A DNA stretch of 47,775 nucleotides from Myceligenerans pegani (lineage in GTDB: Bacteria; Actinomycetota; Actinomycetes; Actinomycetales; Cellulomonadaceae): NCBI RefSeq assembly GCF_014892515.1, contig NZ_JADBGR010000104.1:1-47775 (forward strand). Reading direction: 5' to 3'. The number at the start of each line of letters is the position of its first letter. Position 1 is the stretch's first letter. Below are positions 16,952 to 25,967 of the stretch, piece by piece. The translations under genes and the position numbers were made by a program. The notes beneath the pieces are model-generated. The model saw only the letters and a list, made by a program, of their open reading frames with translations, did no database searches and had not been told where the DNA came from.

Positions 16952-19155
16952 GTCGCGAGTGCTGCGGCTCCGATGCGCGGATCGCGCCGAGGGTCGTGAT
17001 CAAGTCGCCGCGCGTCACGGACTGTGCGTGCTGCGCGCCGCCCGGCGGGTTCGTGCCCGCCGCCGCGAGCGCATCCGACGGCGCGGGCCTGCCCTCGGCG
17101 AAGGCCGGGGACGCCTGCTGCGGGCCCGAACCCGCCGAGGCGGATCCCGGGGAGGAACCGGAGATACGTCCACCGTGGTGGCGCGACCCGGCGCTGCTGC
17201 CCTCGGTGATCTCCGGAGTGTTCCTCGTCGCCGGGCTCGCGCTCGAGTGGTCCGGCGCGGGCACCCCGGCCCTGATGGCTCAGTGGATCGCCCTGCTGGC
17301 CGGCGCGTGGACCTTCGTACCGGGTGCGATCCGCCGGCTCGCGCGGGGCCGGCTGGGCGTGGGGCTGCTCATGACGATCGCCGCGGTCGGCGCCGTCCTG
17401 CTGGGACATGTCGGCGAGGCAGCCGCCCTGGCGTTCCTGTTCTCCCTCGCGGAGACGCTGGAGGACCGCGCCATGGACCGGGCCAGGGAGGGCCTGCGCG
17501 CCCTGCTGTCCCTGATCCCCGAGACCGCCCGCGTCTCCCGCTTGAGCGGGGATGTCACCGTCCCGGTCACCGAGGTCCGCGAGCTCGACCTGCTCCGGGT
17601 CGGCGCGGGGGAGCGGGTCGCGACGGACGGCGTCGTCGTCGAGGGCCGGTCCGGCATCGACACCTCCGCCGTGACGGGCGAGGCGATCCCCGTCGAGGTC
17701 GGCCCCGGCGACGCCGTGCCCGCCGGCGTCGTGAACGGCGCCGGCAGCCTGCTGATCGAGGCCACCGCCGACGGGCGGGACAACTCCCTGACGCAGATCG
17801 TCGCGCTGGTCGAGCAGGCGCACGCCCGCAAGGGCGAACGCGCCCGGCTCGCCGACCGGATCGCGCGCCCCCTGGTCCCTGCCGTCCTCGTCGCCGCCGC
17901 CCTGGTCGCCCTGTTCGGGGTGATCGCCGGAGACCCCTGGACGTGGATCGAGCGCTCCCTCGTCGTGCTCGTCGCGGCGTCGCCGTGCGCGCTGGCGATC
18001 GCCGTGCCCGTCACCGTGATCAGCGCGATCGGCTCCGCCTCCCGGTTCGGCGTCGTCATCACGTCCGGCGCCGCGTTCGAGCGGTTCGGCACCATCCGCA
18101 CGGTCGCGTTCGACAAGACCGGCACCCTCACCCGGGGCGAGCCGACCGTCGTCGACGTGCGCACCACCGGCGACGCCACCCGGGACGAGGTGCTGGCCCT
18201 GGCGGCCGCCGTCGAGTCCACCAGCACCCACCCGCTCGCCTCCGCGATCACGGCCGCCGCCCCAGGCGTCACCGCCGCTCCCGCCCCCGGCGCCGAACCT
18301 GCCACCGCCGCACCCGGCGGCACGCCGACCACCGCCGTACCCGGCCCCACGCCGGCGACCGACGTCGCGGAGAACGCCGGCCACGGCATCACCGGACGCG
18401 TCGGTGCCCGCACCGTACGAGTCGGCAGCCCTCGCTGGGTCGACCCCGGCCCGCTCCGGGACGACGCCGGTCGCATGGCCGCGGCGGGCATGACCGCCGT
18501 CGTCGTCGAGGTGGACGGCCGGGCCGCCGGGCTCATCGGCGTCCGCGACGAACTGCGGCCCGAGGCCGCCGAGACCGTCGGGATGCTGCGCGACCAGGGC
18601 GTCGACGTCGTCATGCTCACCGGCGACACCGCCGCGACGGCGCACGCCCTCGCCGCGGAGGCCGGGATCGCCGAGGTCCGGGCGGAACAGCGCCCCTCCG
18701 ACAAGGCCCACGCGATCACCGAGCTGGCCGCCGTCCGACCGACGGCGATGGTCGGCGACGGCATCAACGACGCGCCGGCGCTCGCGACCGCGACCGTCGG
18801 GATCGCGATGGGCGCGACCGGCTCCGCCGCGGCGGTGGAGTCCGCCGACATCGCCTTCACCGGCCACGACCTCCGCCTCATCCCGGCCGCGCTGGCCCAC
18901 TCCCGGCGCGGGCACCGCATCATGACGGTCAACATCGCCCTGGCGCTGGCGATCATCGTCGTGCTGTTCCCCCTTGCGCTGTCCGGCGTGCTCGGCCTGG
19001 CCGGGGTGGTGCTGGTCCACGAGGTCGCGGAGGTCGTCGTCATCCTCAACGGCATCCGCGCGGCACGACGCCGCGGCGGGCCCGCCGTCGGGGGCCGGGG
19101 CGACGCCCGGGAACTCACCCGTTCCGGGGGAGGCGCCCCGGCGGCACGCTCGTAG
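16948..19155 (+). CDS. ctpG: Heavy-metal P1B-type ATPase, CtpG-like
   Basis: ATP-driven metal exporter, probably Cd/Pb/Zn given the CmtR partner. 735 aa. The cytosolic N-terminus is Cys-rich (CC at 5-6, CACC at 26-29, CC at 57-58) instead of a classical heavy-metal-associated domain. Catalytic elements: TGEAIPVE (A domain), DKTGTLTRGEPT (phosphorylated Asp), STHPLASAI (nucleotide-binding HP) and GDGINDAPAL. The transmembrane metal motif is SPC (AASPCALAIAVPV), not CPC, and the last helix region has HEVAEVVVILNG. A ~40-residue Ala/Pro/Thr-rich insert (nt ~18253-18365) interrupts the nucleotide-binding domain. GTG 16948 is coupled to cmtR. Confidence 0.9.
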   Translation: MSRECCGSDARIAPRVVIKSPRVTDCACCAPPGGFVPAAASASDGAGLPSAKAGDACCGPEPAEADPGEEPEIRPPWWRDPALLPSVISGVFLVAGLALEWSGAGTPALMAQWIALLAGAWTFVPGAIRRLARGRLGVGLLMTIAAVGAVLLGHVGEAAALAFLFSLAETLEDRAMDRAREGLRALLSLIPETARVSRLSGDVTVPVTEVRELDLLRVGAGERVATDGVVVEGRSGIDTSAVTGEAIPVEVGPGDAVPAGVVNGAGSLLIEATADGRDNSLTQIVALVEQAHARKGERARLADRIARPLVPAVLVAAALVALFGVIAGDPWTWIERSLVVLVAASPCALAIAVPVTVISAIGSASRFGVVITSGAAFERFGTIRTVAFDKTGTLTRGEPTVVDVRTTGDATRDEVLALAAAVESTSTHPLASAITAAAPGVTAAPAPGAEPATAAPGGTPTTAVPGPTPATDVAENAGHGITGRVGARTVRVGSPRWVDPGPLRDDAGRMAAAGMTAVVVEVDGRAAGLIGVRDELRPEAAETVGMLRDQGVDVVMLTGDTAATAHALAAEAGIAEVRAEQRPSDKAHAITELAAVRPTAMVGDGINDAPALATATVGIAMGATGSAAAVESADIAFTGHDLRLIPAALAHSRRGHRIMTVNIALALAIIVVLFPLALSGVLGLAGVVLVHEVAEVVVILNGIRAARRRGGPAVGGRGDARELTRSGGGAPAARS

Positions 19156-19196
19156 CGTGAGACGGGCCCCGCCCTTCCCGCGAAGTGGAGCCCGTC

Positions 19197-21562
19197 ATGC
19201 GCCCCGACATGCACGCCCGCACGATGCTGCCCGTCCCGGACCGCCCGGCGCTCGGTCTCACGACGTACGACGCGAAGGACCCGGAGACGTCCTACCCGCC
19301 CATCGAGCCGCTGCTCCCGCCCCCGGGCGCGCCCAACGTGCTGGTCATCCTGCTCGACGACGTCGGGTTCGGCGCCCCGAGCGCGTTCGGCGGGCCGTGC
19401 TTCACCCCGACGGCCGAGCGCCTCGCCGGGGCGGGCCTGCGGTTCAACCGGTTCCACACCACCGCGCTGTGCGCCCCGACCCGCCAGGCGCTGCTGACGG
19501 GCCGCAACCACCACTCGGTCGGCATGGGCAGCATCACCGAGACGGCCACCTCGGCGCCGGGGAACAACTCGCTGCGCCCCAACACGAAGGCGCCCCTGGC
19601 CGAGACCCTCCGGCTGAACGGGTACTCCACCGCGCAGTTCGGCAAGTGCCACGAGGTCCCGGTGTGGCAGTCGTCGCCGATGGGTCCCTTCGACGCCTGG
19701 CCGACCGGCGGTGGCGGGTTCGAGACGTTCTACGGGTTCATCGGTGGCGAGAACAACCAGTGGGCCCCCGCCCTGTACAGCGGCACCACGCCGGTCGAGC
19801 CGCCGGCGACCGCGGAGGAGGGCTACCACCTCACCGAGGACCTCCTCGACCACGCGTGCGCCTGGGTGCGGCAGCAGAAGGCACTGATGCCGGACCGGCC
19901 GTTCTTCGTCTACCTCGCCCCGGGAGCGACGCACGCCCCGCACCACGTCGCCCCCGAGTGGATCGAGAAGTACCACGGGGCGTTCGACGACGGCTGGGAC
20001 GTGCAGCGCGAACGGACCCTCGCGCGGCAGAAGGAGCTCGGCGTCGTGCCGCCCGACGCCGAGCTCACCGCACGCCACGACGAGATCCCCGCGTGGGGCG
20101 ACATGCCCGAGGACCTCAAGCCCGTGCTCGCGCGGGAGATGGAGACGTACGCGGGCTTCCTCGAGCACACGGACACGCAGGTCGGCCGGCTGATCGACGC
20201 GCTCGAGGACCTCGGGGTTCTCGACGACACGCTCGTCTATTACATCATCGGCGACAACGGCGCCTCGGCCGAGGGCACGCTCCACGGCGCGTTCAACGAG
20301 ATGGCGAACTTCAACGGCATGGCCGCCCTGGAGACGCCCGAGTTCCTGCGCGGCAAGATGGACGAGTTCGGGTCGCCCAGCTCCTACAACCACTACGCCG
20401 TGGGCTGGGCCTGGGCCATGGACACGCCCTACCAGTGGACCAAGCAGGTCGCGTCGCACTGGGGCGGGACCCGCAACGGCACGATCGTGCACTGGCCGAA
20501 CGGCATCGCCGAGCGCGGCGGGCTCCGCCGGCAGTTCTCCCACGTGATCGACGTCGCGCCCACGATCCTCGAGGCCGCCGGGGTCCCGGAACCGACGACG
20601 GTCAACGGCGTGCTGCAGTCCCCCATCGAGGGCACGTCCATGCTGTACGCCTTCGGCGACGCGGAGACGCCCGAACGGCACGACCTGCAGTACTTCGAGA
20701 TGTTCGGCAACCGCGGGATCTACCACCGCGGCTGGAGCGCGGTCACCAAGCACCGCACGCCGTGGGAGCTGACCGGCGGGGCCGTGCCCGCCTTCGACGA
20801 CGACGTCTGGGAGCTCTACGACGGCGCGTCCGACTTCAGCCAGGCGCACGACCTCGCGGCCGAACGGCCGGACATGCTCGCCAGGCTCCAGCGCCTCTGG
20901 CTCATCGAGGCCACGAAGTACAACGTGCTGCCCATGGACGACCGCACCGGCGAACGGCTCTCACCCGCCCTCGCCGGTCGGCCCACGCTCATCCGCGGGG
21001 ACTCCCAGCTCTTCTTCCCCGGGATGGGCCGCCTGTCCGAGAACAGCGTCGCCAGCATCAAGAACAGGTCGTTCGCCGTCACCGCCGAGGTCGACGTCCC
21101 GGCGGAAGGCGCCGGGGGCGTCGTGATCGCGCAGGGCGGGCGGTTCGGCGGCTGGGCGCTGCACACCACGGGTGGCCGGCTCACGTTCACCTACAACGTG
21201 CTCGGCATCCACCGGTACGACGTCGTCGCCGACGACCCGTGCCCTCCGGCAGGCACCAACTGCGGATCGAGTTCGCCTACGACGGCGGTGGGCTCGGCAA
21301 GGGCGGCGACGTCACCCTCTTCCACGACGGGACCCCGGCCGGGCGGGGCCGGGTCGAGGCGACCCAGCCGCTGATCTTCTCGGCCGACGAGACCACCGAC
21401 ATCGGCTACGAGTCCGGCACCTGCGTGTCCAGCGCCTACGACGTGCACACGAGCCGGTTCACCGGCCGCATCGAGTGGGTCCAGCTCGACGTCGGCAAGG
21501 ACGACCACGACCACTTCGTCAGCCCGGAGGAGCGGCTGCGGATCGCGATGGGGCAGCAGTAG
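19197..21562 (+). pseudogene. Type I sulfatase (arylsulfatase) with late -1 frameshift
   Basis: Sulfatase of the alkaline-phosphatase superfamily. VLVILLDDVGFG (residues ~48-59) supplies the metal-binding Asp pair. LCAPTRQALLTGR contains Cys92, the formylglycine precursor (CxPxR, with Thr in place of the common Ser). VYYIIGDNGAS carries further metal ligands. The N-terminal frame ends at 21374 after non-homologous residues, while the expected C-terminal domain (RIEFAYDGGGLGKGGDVTLFHDG to SPEERLRIAMGQQ) continues in another frame to 21562. One base is missing in the CCC run at 21236-21238. Repaired length would be ~788 aa. The catalytic domain is intact. ATG 19197 has GGAG 6 nt upstream. No signal peptide. 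Confidence 0.85.
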
Positions 21563-22250
21563 ACGCGCCGGGCAGCCGCGCCTCGAGGCCGGCGATCGTG
21601 ACGTCGACGACGAACCGGTAGTACTCCTCGACGCGTGCGGCGGCGGTGTCCGGGTCGCCGGTGAGCGGCCGGATCATGCTGTCGAGCAGCGCGTCGACGC
21701 CCGGGCTGCCGCTGGTGTTCGCCTGGAAGTCGTGCATCATCGCGCGGTGGTCGCGAGGGCTGTCCGCCTCGTGCCGGAGCCGCTCGTCGCCGACCGAGAT
21801 GGTCAGCAGCGCGTTGTTCAGCAGGACGCTGTAGGCGAGCCCGACGCGGTCGCCGAAGCCCGCCTCCTCGAGCGCGGCGATGCCGGCGTCGATGACCGGC
21901 GTGATCCCGGGGAACGCCGGGCCGTGCATGAGCAGCCAGGACGCGGTCCCCGGGTAGCGGCGCAGGATCGGGTGGATCGACGTGAGCAGTTCCCGGAACC
22001 ACGCCTGCCAGGACGTGCCGGTGGCCGGGGCCTCGACGTCGTCGAGAATGCGCTCGACCACCCCGCGGGCGACCGCGTCCTTGCCGCCGACGTGGTGGTA
22101 GATCACGGACGGGACGACGCCGAGCGCCGCGGCGAGGTCACGCACCGACCAGGCCAGCAGATGTGACTGCGCGGTGAGGGAGAGGGCGGCGTCGATCACA
22201 CGGCCGGGGGTGAGCCCGGCGTGGAACGGGGTGGAGTCGCTACGGATCGT
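21519..22250 (-). CDS. TetR family transcriptional regulator (start codon unclear)
   Basis: One-component repressor. The helix-turn-helix is RVIDAALSLTAQSHLLAWSVRDLAAALGVVPSVIYHHVGGKDAVARGVV. The ligand domain resembles TetR_C-type proteins (AWFRELLTSIHPILRRYPGTASWLLMHGP). It overlaps the 3' end of the sulfatase gene by 44 nt in convergent orientation. Start problem: a good GGAGG (22259-22255) is followed at normal spacing by ACG (22250) or ATC (22247), not by NTG. In-frame alternatives are GTG 22199, which would clip the first helix, or ATG 22391, which adds an Arg-rich 47-residue extension and lies in the operator. The given start is a compromise. It is divergent from and probably regulates the ABC pair. 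Confidence 0.8.
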   Translation of the reverse strand, partial: TIRSDSTPFHAGLTPGRVIDAALSLTAQSHLLAWSVRDLAAALGVVPSVIYHHVGGKDAVARGVVERILDDVEAPATGTSWQAWFRELLTSIHPILRRYPGTASWLLMHGPAFPGITPVIDAGIAALEEAGFGDRVGLAYSVLLNNALLTISVGDERLRHEADSPRDHRAMMHDFQANTSGSPGVDALLDSMIRPLTGDPDTAAARVEEYYRFVVDVTIAGLEARLPGASTAAPSRSAAAPPG

Positions 22251-22348
22251 GATTCCTCCGGTTGCGGGTGGTCGCTCCCATTCTCGGGTACGCGCGCGTG
22301 CCGCGATGGACCGGCGCCGGCGCGAGAGCCGCAGTATCGGGGACGGCC

Positions 22349-22376
22349 TTGATTCGAACACCGTTCTAGCTACAAT
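22349..22376 (+). promoter_or_regulatory. Promoter of the ABC transporter operon
   Basis: TTGATT (22349-22354), 16-nt spacer, TACAAT (22371-22376). The spacer holds the imperfect dyad GAAC-ACC-GTTC (22356-22366), and the -10 touches the perfect dyad at 22375-22391. Confidence 0.65.
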
Positions 22377-22391
22377 GAGAACTGTTCTCAT
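22375..22391. promoter_or_regulatory. TetR-type operator before the ABC operon
   Basis: Perfect palindrome ATGAGAAC-T-GTTCTCAT, 8-bp arms around one base, at the expected transcription start. The shorter GAAC-N3-GTTC at 22356-22366 looks like a second half-strength copy. The divergent TetR protein is the natural ligand. Confidence 0.7.
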
Positions 22392-22425
22392 CACGTCATC
22401 GCAAGGCATCTGGAACGGACGGGGC

Positions 22426-24240
22426 ATGGCACAGGAGGCTTCGCGGCTGCGCGACCAGGACGACGACACGGCGCCGCACGCGCCGCACCCGCCGCACACG
22501 TCGTTCTTCGCCCCGGTACGGGGAAGCCTGGCGGCGATCATCGGTCTGAGCCTGCTCGGCGCGGTCACGAGCGTGGTGCCGTTCGTCGCCGTCGTCGAAC
22601 TTGCCCGCGCCGTCCTGCCCGCGCTGTCTGGCGGCGCGGTGGACCCGGGCCGGGTGTGGGCGATCGTGGCCGTCGCCGCGGCCGCCCTCTTCGTGAGCTT
22701 CGGGGCGGCCTGGCTGTCGGGGATGGTGAGCCACGTCGCCGACGCCGGACTGCAGCACTCCCTCCGGCGGCGGATCGTGCGGCACCTGCAGCGTCTCCCG
22801 CTGGGCTGGTTCGACGCCCGCTCCTCGGGGACGGTGCGCAAGCTCGTGGAGAACGACGTCGTCGCGCTGCACCAGCTGGTCGCGCATGCCATCCACGACG
22901 TGCTCACCGCGATCGCGGTACCGGTGATCAGCCTCGTCTACCTCTTCGCCATGCAGTGGCAGCTCGCGCTGGCGGCGATGGTGCCGCTGCTGCTCGCCAC
23001 CGTCGCCTACGTGCTGATGATGCGCGGCGGGGCGGAGAAGTACGCGCGGTACGACGAGGCGACCGCCCGGCTGTCCGGCGCCACCGTCGAGTTCGTGCAC
23101 GGCATCGCCGTCGTCAAGCGCTTCGGCCAGCTCGGGCGCAGCCACCGTCGCTACGAGGAGCGGAAGGACCACTACGTCGGATTCGTCGACGAGTGGACCC
23201 GGGCCACCGCCGTCGGGTTCACGATCATCGAGCTCCTCGCCTCGCCGGTCGTGGTGCTGGTGTGGCTCCTCGCCGTCGGCGTCTCGCTCGTCGCGGGCGG
23301 GGCCGCCGCGCCGATCGACGTCCTGCCCGGCCTCCTGCTCGGCCTCGGCCTCACCGCGCCGCTGATGAAGCTCGGCGCGTCGGCCCAGTTCCTGCGCAAC
23401 GCGACGAAGGCGCAGCAGTCGCTCGCCGCGTTCCTCGCCCTGGCGCCCATGCCCCGGCCGTCGACCCCGCAGGCCCCCGACGGCCACGGCGTGGCGTTCG
23501 CGGACGTCGGGTTCAGCTACGACGGCGAACACCGCGTGCTGCACGACATCGTCGCCGAGTGCCGGCCGGGCACGGTCACCGCGCTGGTGGGGCCGTCCGG
23601 ATCGGGGAAGTCCACGCTCGCGAGGCTCGCGGCGCGCTTCTACGACGCGACCGAGGGGAGCGTCACGATCGGGGGTACGGACACCCGCGAGATCGCGGCC
23701 GGCGAGCTGTACCGCACGGTCGGGTTCGTGTTCCAGGACGTGCAGCTGTTGCGCGCGAGCCTGCGCGACAACCTCCGCCTCACCCGTCCGGACGCGACCG
23801 ACGCCGAGATCGAGCAGGCCGCCCGCACGGCGCAGATCCACGACCGGATCATGCGCTTCGACCGCGGGTACGACGCGGTGGTCGGCGAGGACGCGAACCT
23901 CTCCGGGGGAGAGGAACAGCGCGTCACGATCGCCCGGGCCCTGCTCACCGACGCGCCCGTCCTCGTGCTCGACGAGGCGACCGCGTTCGCCGATCCCGAC
24001 TCCGAGGCGGCGATCCAGCGGGCCCTCAGCGCGCTGGCCACGGACCGCACCGTGCTCGTCGTCGCGCACCGCCTGCACACCGTCGTCCGCGCGGACCAGA
24101 TCGTCGTCCTCGACGGCGGCCGCGTCGTCGAACGCGGCACCCACGCCGACCTGGTCGCCGCCGGCGGACGCTTCGCGCGGATGTGGGCCGACTACCAGGA
24201 GAACCACGCCCGCGCCCTGCCGGAAGGAACCGCCCGATGA
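22426..24240 (+). CDS. ABC half-transporter, fused permease and ATPase (first of pair)
   Basis: 604-aa type IV ABC (exporter-fold) half-transporter. The membrane domain (residues ~25-330) has about six segments, including LAAIIGLSLLGAVTSVVPFVAVVEL and VISLVYLFAMQWQLALAAMVPLLLATVAYVLMM. The ATPase follows with Walker A GPSGSGKST (~388), Q-loop FQDVQLL, signature LSGGEEQ (~494), Walker B VLVLDEATAFAD and H-loop VAHR, all intact. A His/Pro/Asp-rich N-terminus (DQDDDTAPHAPHPPHTSFF) precedes the first helix. It overlaps the second half-transporter by ATGA. The pair resembles heterodimers such as IrtAB or YbtPQ, but the substrate is unknown. Confidence 0.88.
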   Translation: MAQEASRLRDQDDDTAPHAPHPPHTSFFAPVRGSLAAIIGLSLLGAVTSVVPFVAVVELARAVLPALSGGAVDPGRVWAIVAVAAAALFVSFGAAWLSGMVSHVADAGLQHSLRRRIVRHLQRLPLGWFDARSSGTVRKLVENDVVALHQLVAHAIHDVLTAIAVPVISLVYLFAMQWQLALAAMVPLLLATVAYVLMMRGGAEKYARYDEATARLSGATVEFVHGIAVVKRFGQLGRSHRRYEERKDHYVGFVDEWTRATAVGFTIIELLASPVVVLVWLLAVGVSLVAGGAAAPIDVLPGLLLGLGLTAPLMKLGASAQFLRNATKAQQSLAAFLALAPMPRPSTPQAPDGHGVAFADVGFSYDGEHRVLHDIVAECRPGTVTALVGPSGSGKSTLARLAARFYDATEGSVTIGGTDTREIAAGELYRTVGFVFQDVQLLRASLRDNLRLTRPDATDAEIEQAARTAQIHDRIMRFDRGYDAVVGEDANLSGGEEQRVTIARALLTDAPVLVLDEATAFADPDSEAAIQRALSALATDRTVLVVAHRLHTVVRADQIVVLDGGRVVERGTHADLVAAGGRFARMWADYQENHARALPEGTAR

Positions 24241-25916
24241 TCCGACGCCTGCTCCACTACGCCGACCCGCGGGCGCGGCGACTGCTCCTCGCGGAGCTGG
24301 CCTGCATCGTCGTCGTCGCGATCCTGCAGGGCATCGCCTTCCTGCTGCTCGTCCCGGTGCTGCGCGCCCTGTTCGACGGCGACACGACGGCGGCCGGGAA
24401 CCGGCTCGGCGTCCTCGCGGTCGTCGGCGGCGTCTACGCCGTGGCGTTCTGGTGCGCCGGCCAGATCGGGATGCGGGCCAGCACCGCGCTCCTCGACTCC
24501 CTGCTGACCCGGCTCGGCGACCGCCTCGTGGAGCTCCCGGTCGCCTGGTTCGGCGCCGACCGGTCCGGCATGATCGCCGGCATCGCCACCCAGGGCGCGA
24601 TGTTCGTCTCCACCACACCGTACTCGTTCCTGCGCCACGTGCTGACCGGGTTCATCACCCCGGCCACGGTGCTGGCCGGCATGTACGTCCTCGACTGGCG
24701 CCTCGCGGTCGCGATGACCGTCATGGTCCCGGTGATGGCGGTCGGCTACCGGTGGGTGCGGCGGGCGATCGCCCGCGGTGACGCCGCGCACTCCGAGGCG
24801 GTGGCGCAGGCGTCCAACCGGGTGATCGAGTTCGCGCGCGCCCAGCCGGTGCTGCGCACCGCGGGTGACGACTCGATCGCCCACCGCCTCGTGGACGAGT
24901 CGCTGCGCAACCAGCACCGGGTCTACCGGGGCATGCTGGCCACGGGCGGCGCGGGCATCGCAGCCTTCGCCGCGATCGTGCAGCTCTCCCTCACGGTGCT
25001 CCTCGTCGTCGGCGCCTACCTCGCGATCGGCGGCTCCGTCGACCCGGCCACCCTGATCGCGCTCCTCGTGCTCGGCGCCCGGTTCAACGAGCCGATCGTC
25101 GCCGCCGGCGACCTCAGCGGCGGGATCTCGGTCGCCCGCACCACCCTCGACCAGCTCGACGCCCTGTCCGCCGTCCGGGGCCTGCCCGAACCCGCCACGC
25201 CGCGGAAGCCCGCCGACTGGAGCATCCGCTTCGACGACGTCACGTTCGGGTACGACGGCGCGCCCGTCCTCGAGCGCCTGTCGTTCACCGCCCCGGCCGG
25301 CCGGATGACGGCGATCGTCGGGCCGTCCGGATCGGGAAAGACGACGATCACCAAGCTCGTCGCGCGCTTCTACGACCCGGAGTCCGGCACCGTCTCGATC
25401 GGCGGCGTACCCGTGCCCGAACTCGGCACCGCCGTCGTCGAGGGCGCCGTCGCGCCCGTGTTCCAGGACGTCTACCTGTTCGACGACACGATCCTGAACA
25501 ACGTCTGGATCGGCAACCCCGGCCTCGGCCGCGATGCCGTCGTCGCGGCCGCCACCCGTGCCCGGGTCGACGAGATCGCCGACCGGCTGCCCGGCGGGTG
25601 GGACGCCCGTGTCGGCGAGGGCGGCTCCAACCTCTCCGGCGGCGAGCGGCAGCGGGTCTCCATCGCCCGCGCCCTGCTCAAGGAGGCGCCGATCGTGCTC
25701 CTGGACGAGGCGACCGCGGCGCTCGACATCGGCAACGAGATCGCCGTCGGCGAGGTCGTCGAGCAGCTCCGCGCCGACCGGACGCTCGTCGTCGTCGCGC
25801 ACCGGCTGCAGACGATCATGACGGCCGACCAGATCGTCATGCTCGACGGCGCCGGCGGCATCCGGGAGTCCGGCACGCGAGGGGCGGCGGCCGGCCTGGA
25901 GGTCAGGACGCCGTAG
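24237..25916 (+). CDS. ABC half-transporter, fused permease and ATPase (second of pair)
   Basis: 559-aa partner of the preceding protein. The membrane domain starts RARRLLLAELACIVVVAILQGIAFLLLVPVL. The ATPase has Walker A GPSGSGKTT (~361), Q-loop FQDVYLFDD, signature LSGGERQ (~467), Walker B IVLLDEATAALD with catalytic Glu, and H-loop VVAHRL. Both nucleotide sites of the predicted heterodimer look competent, unlike many heterodimeric exporters with one degenerate site. ATG 24237 overlaps the upstream stop. The C-terminus is short after the H-loop (GAGGIRESGTRGAAAGLEVRTP), ending without the usual LL-rich helix. Confidence 0.88.
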   Translation: MIRRLLHYADPRARRLLLAELACIVVVAILQGIAFLLLVPVLRALFDGDTTAAGNRLGVLAVVGGVYAVAFWCAGQIGMRASTALLDSLLTRLGDRLVELPVAWFGADRSGMIAGIATQGAMFVSTTPYSFLRHVLTGFITPATVLAGMYVLDWRLAVAMTVMVPVMAVGYRWVRRAIARGDAAHSEAVAQASNRVIEFARAQPVLRTAGDDSIAHRLVDESLRNQHRVYRGMLATGGAGIAAFAAIVQLSLTVLLVVGAYLAIGGSVDPATLIALLVLGARFNEPIVAAGDLSGGISVARTTLDQLDALSAVRGLPEPATPRKPADWSIRFDDVTFGYDGAPVLERLSFTAPAGRMTAIVGPSGSGKTTITKLVARFYDPESGTVSIGGVPVPELGTAVVEGAVAPVFQDVYLFDDTILNNVWIGNPGLGRDAVVAAATRARVDEIADRLPGGWDARVGEGGSNLSGGERQRVSIARALLKEAPIVLLDEATAALDIGNEIAVGEVVEQLRADRTLVVVAHRLQTIMTADQIVMLDGAGGIRESGTRGAAAGLEVRTP

Positions 25917-25955
25917 TGGGGGAGGAGTCCGTCGACGTCGGACGGCGTGGGGCGG

Positions 25956-25961
25956 TACGTT
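25956..25961 (+). promoter_or_regulatory. -10 element of a leaderless RDD-gene promoter
   Basis: TACGTT, 6 nt, then GTG 25968. This spacing decides the start in favour of GTG 25968 over GTG 25947. Confidence 0.5.
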
Positions 25962-25967
25962 CGGCCG

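Noticed and set aside
17280-20849. 1189-codon minus-strand open frame opposite ctpG and the sulfatase
   Set aside because: No recognisable domain, runs through two opposite-strand genes with clear motifs.
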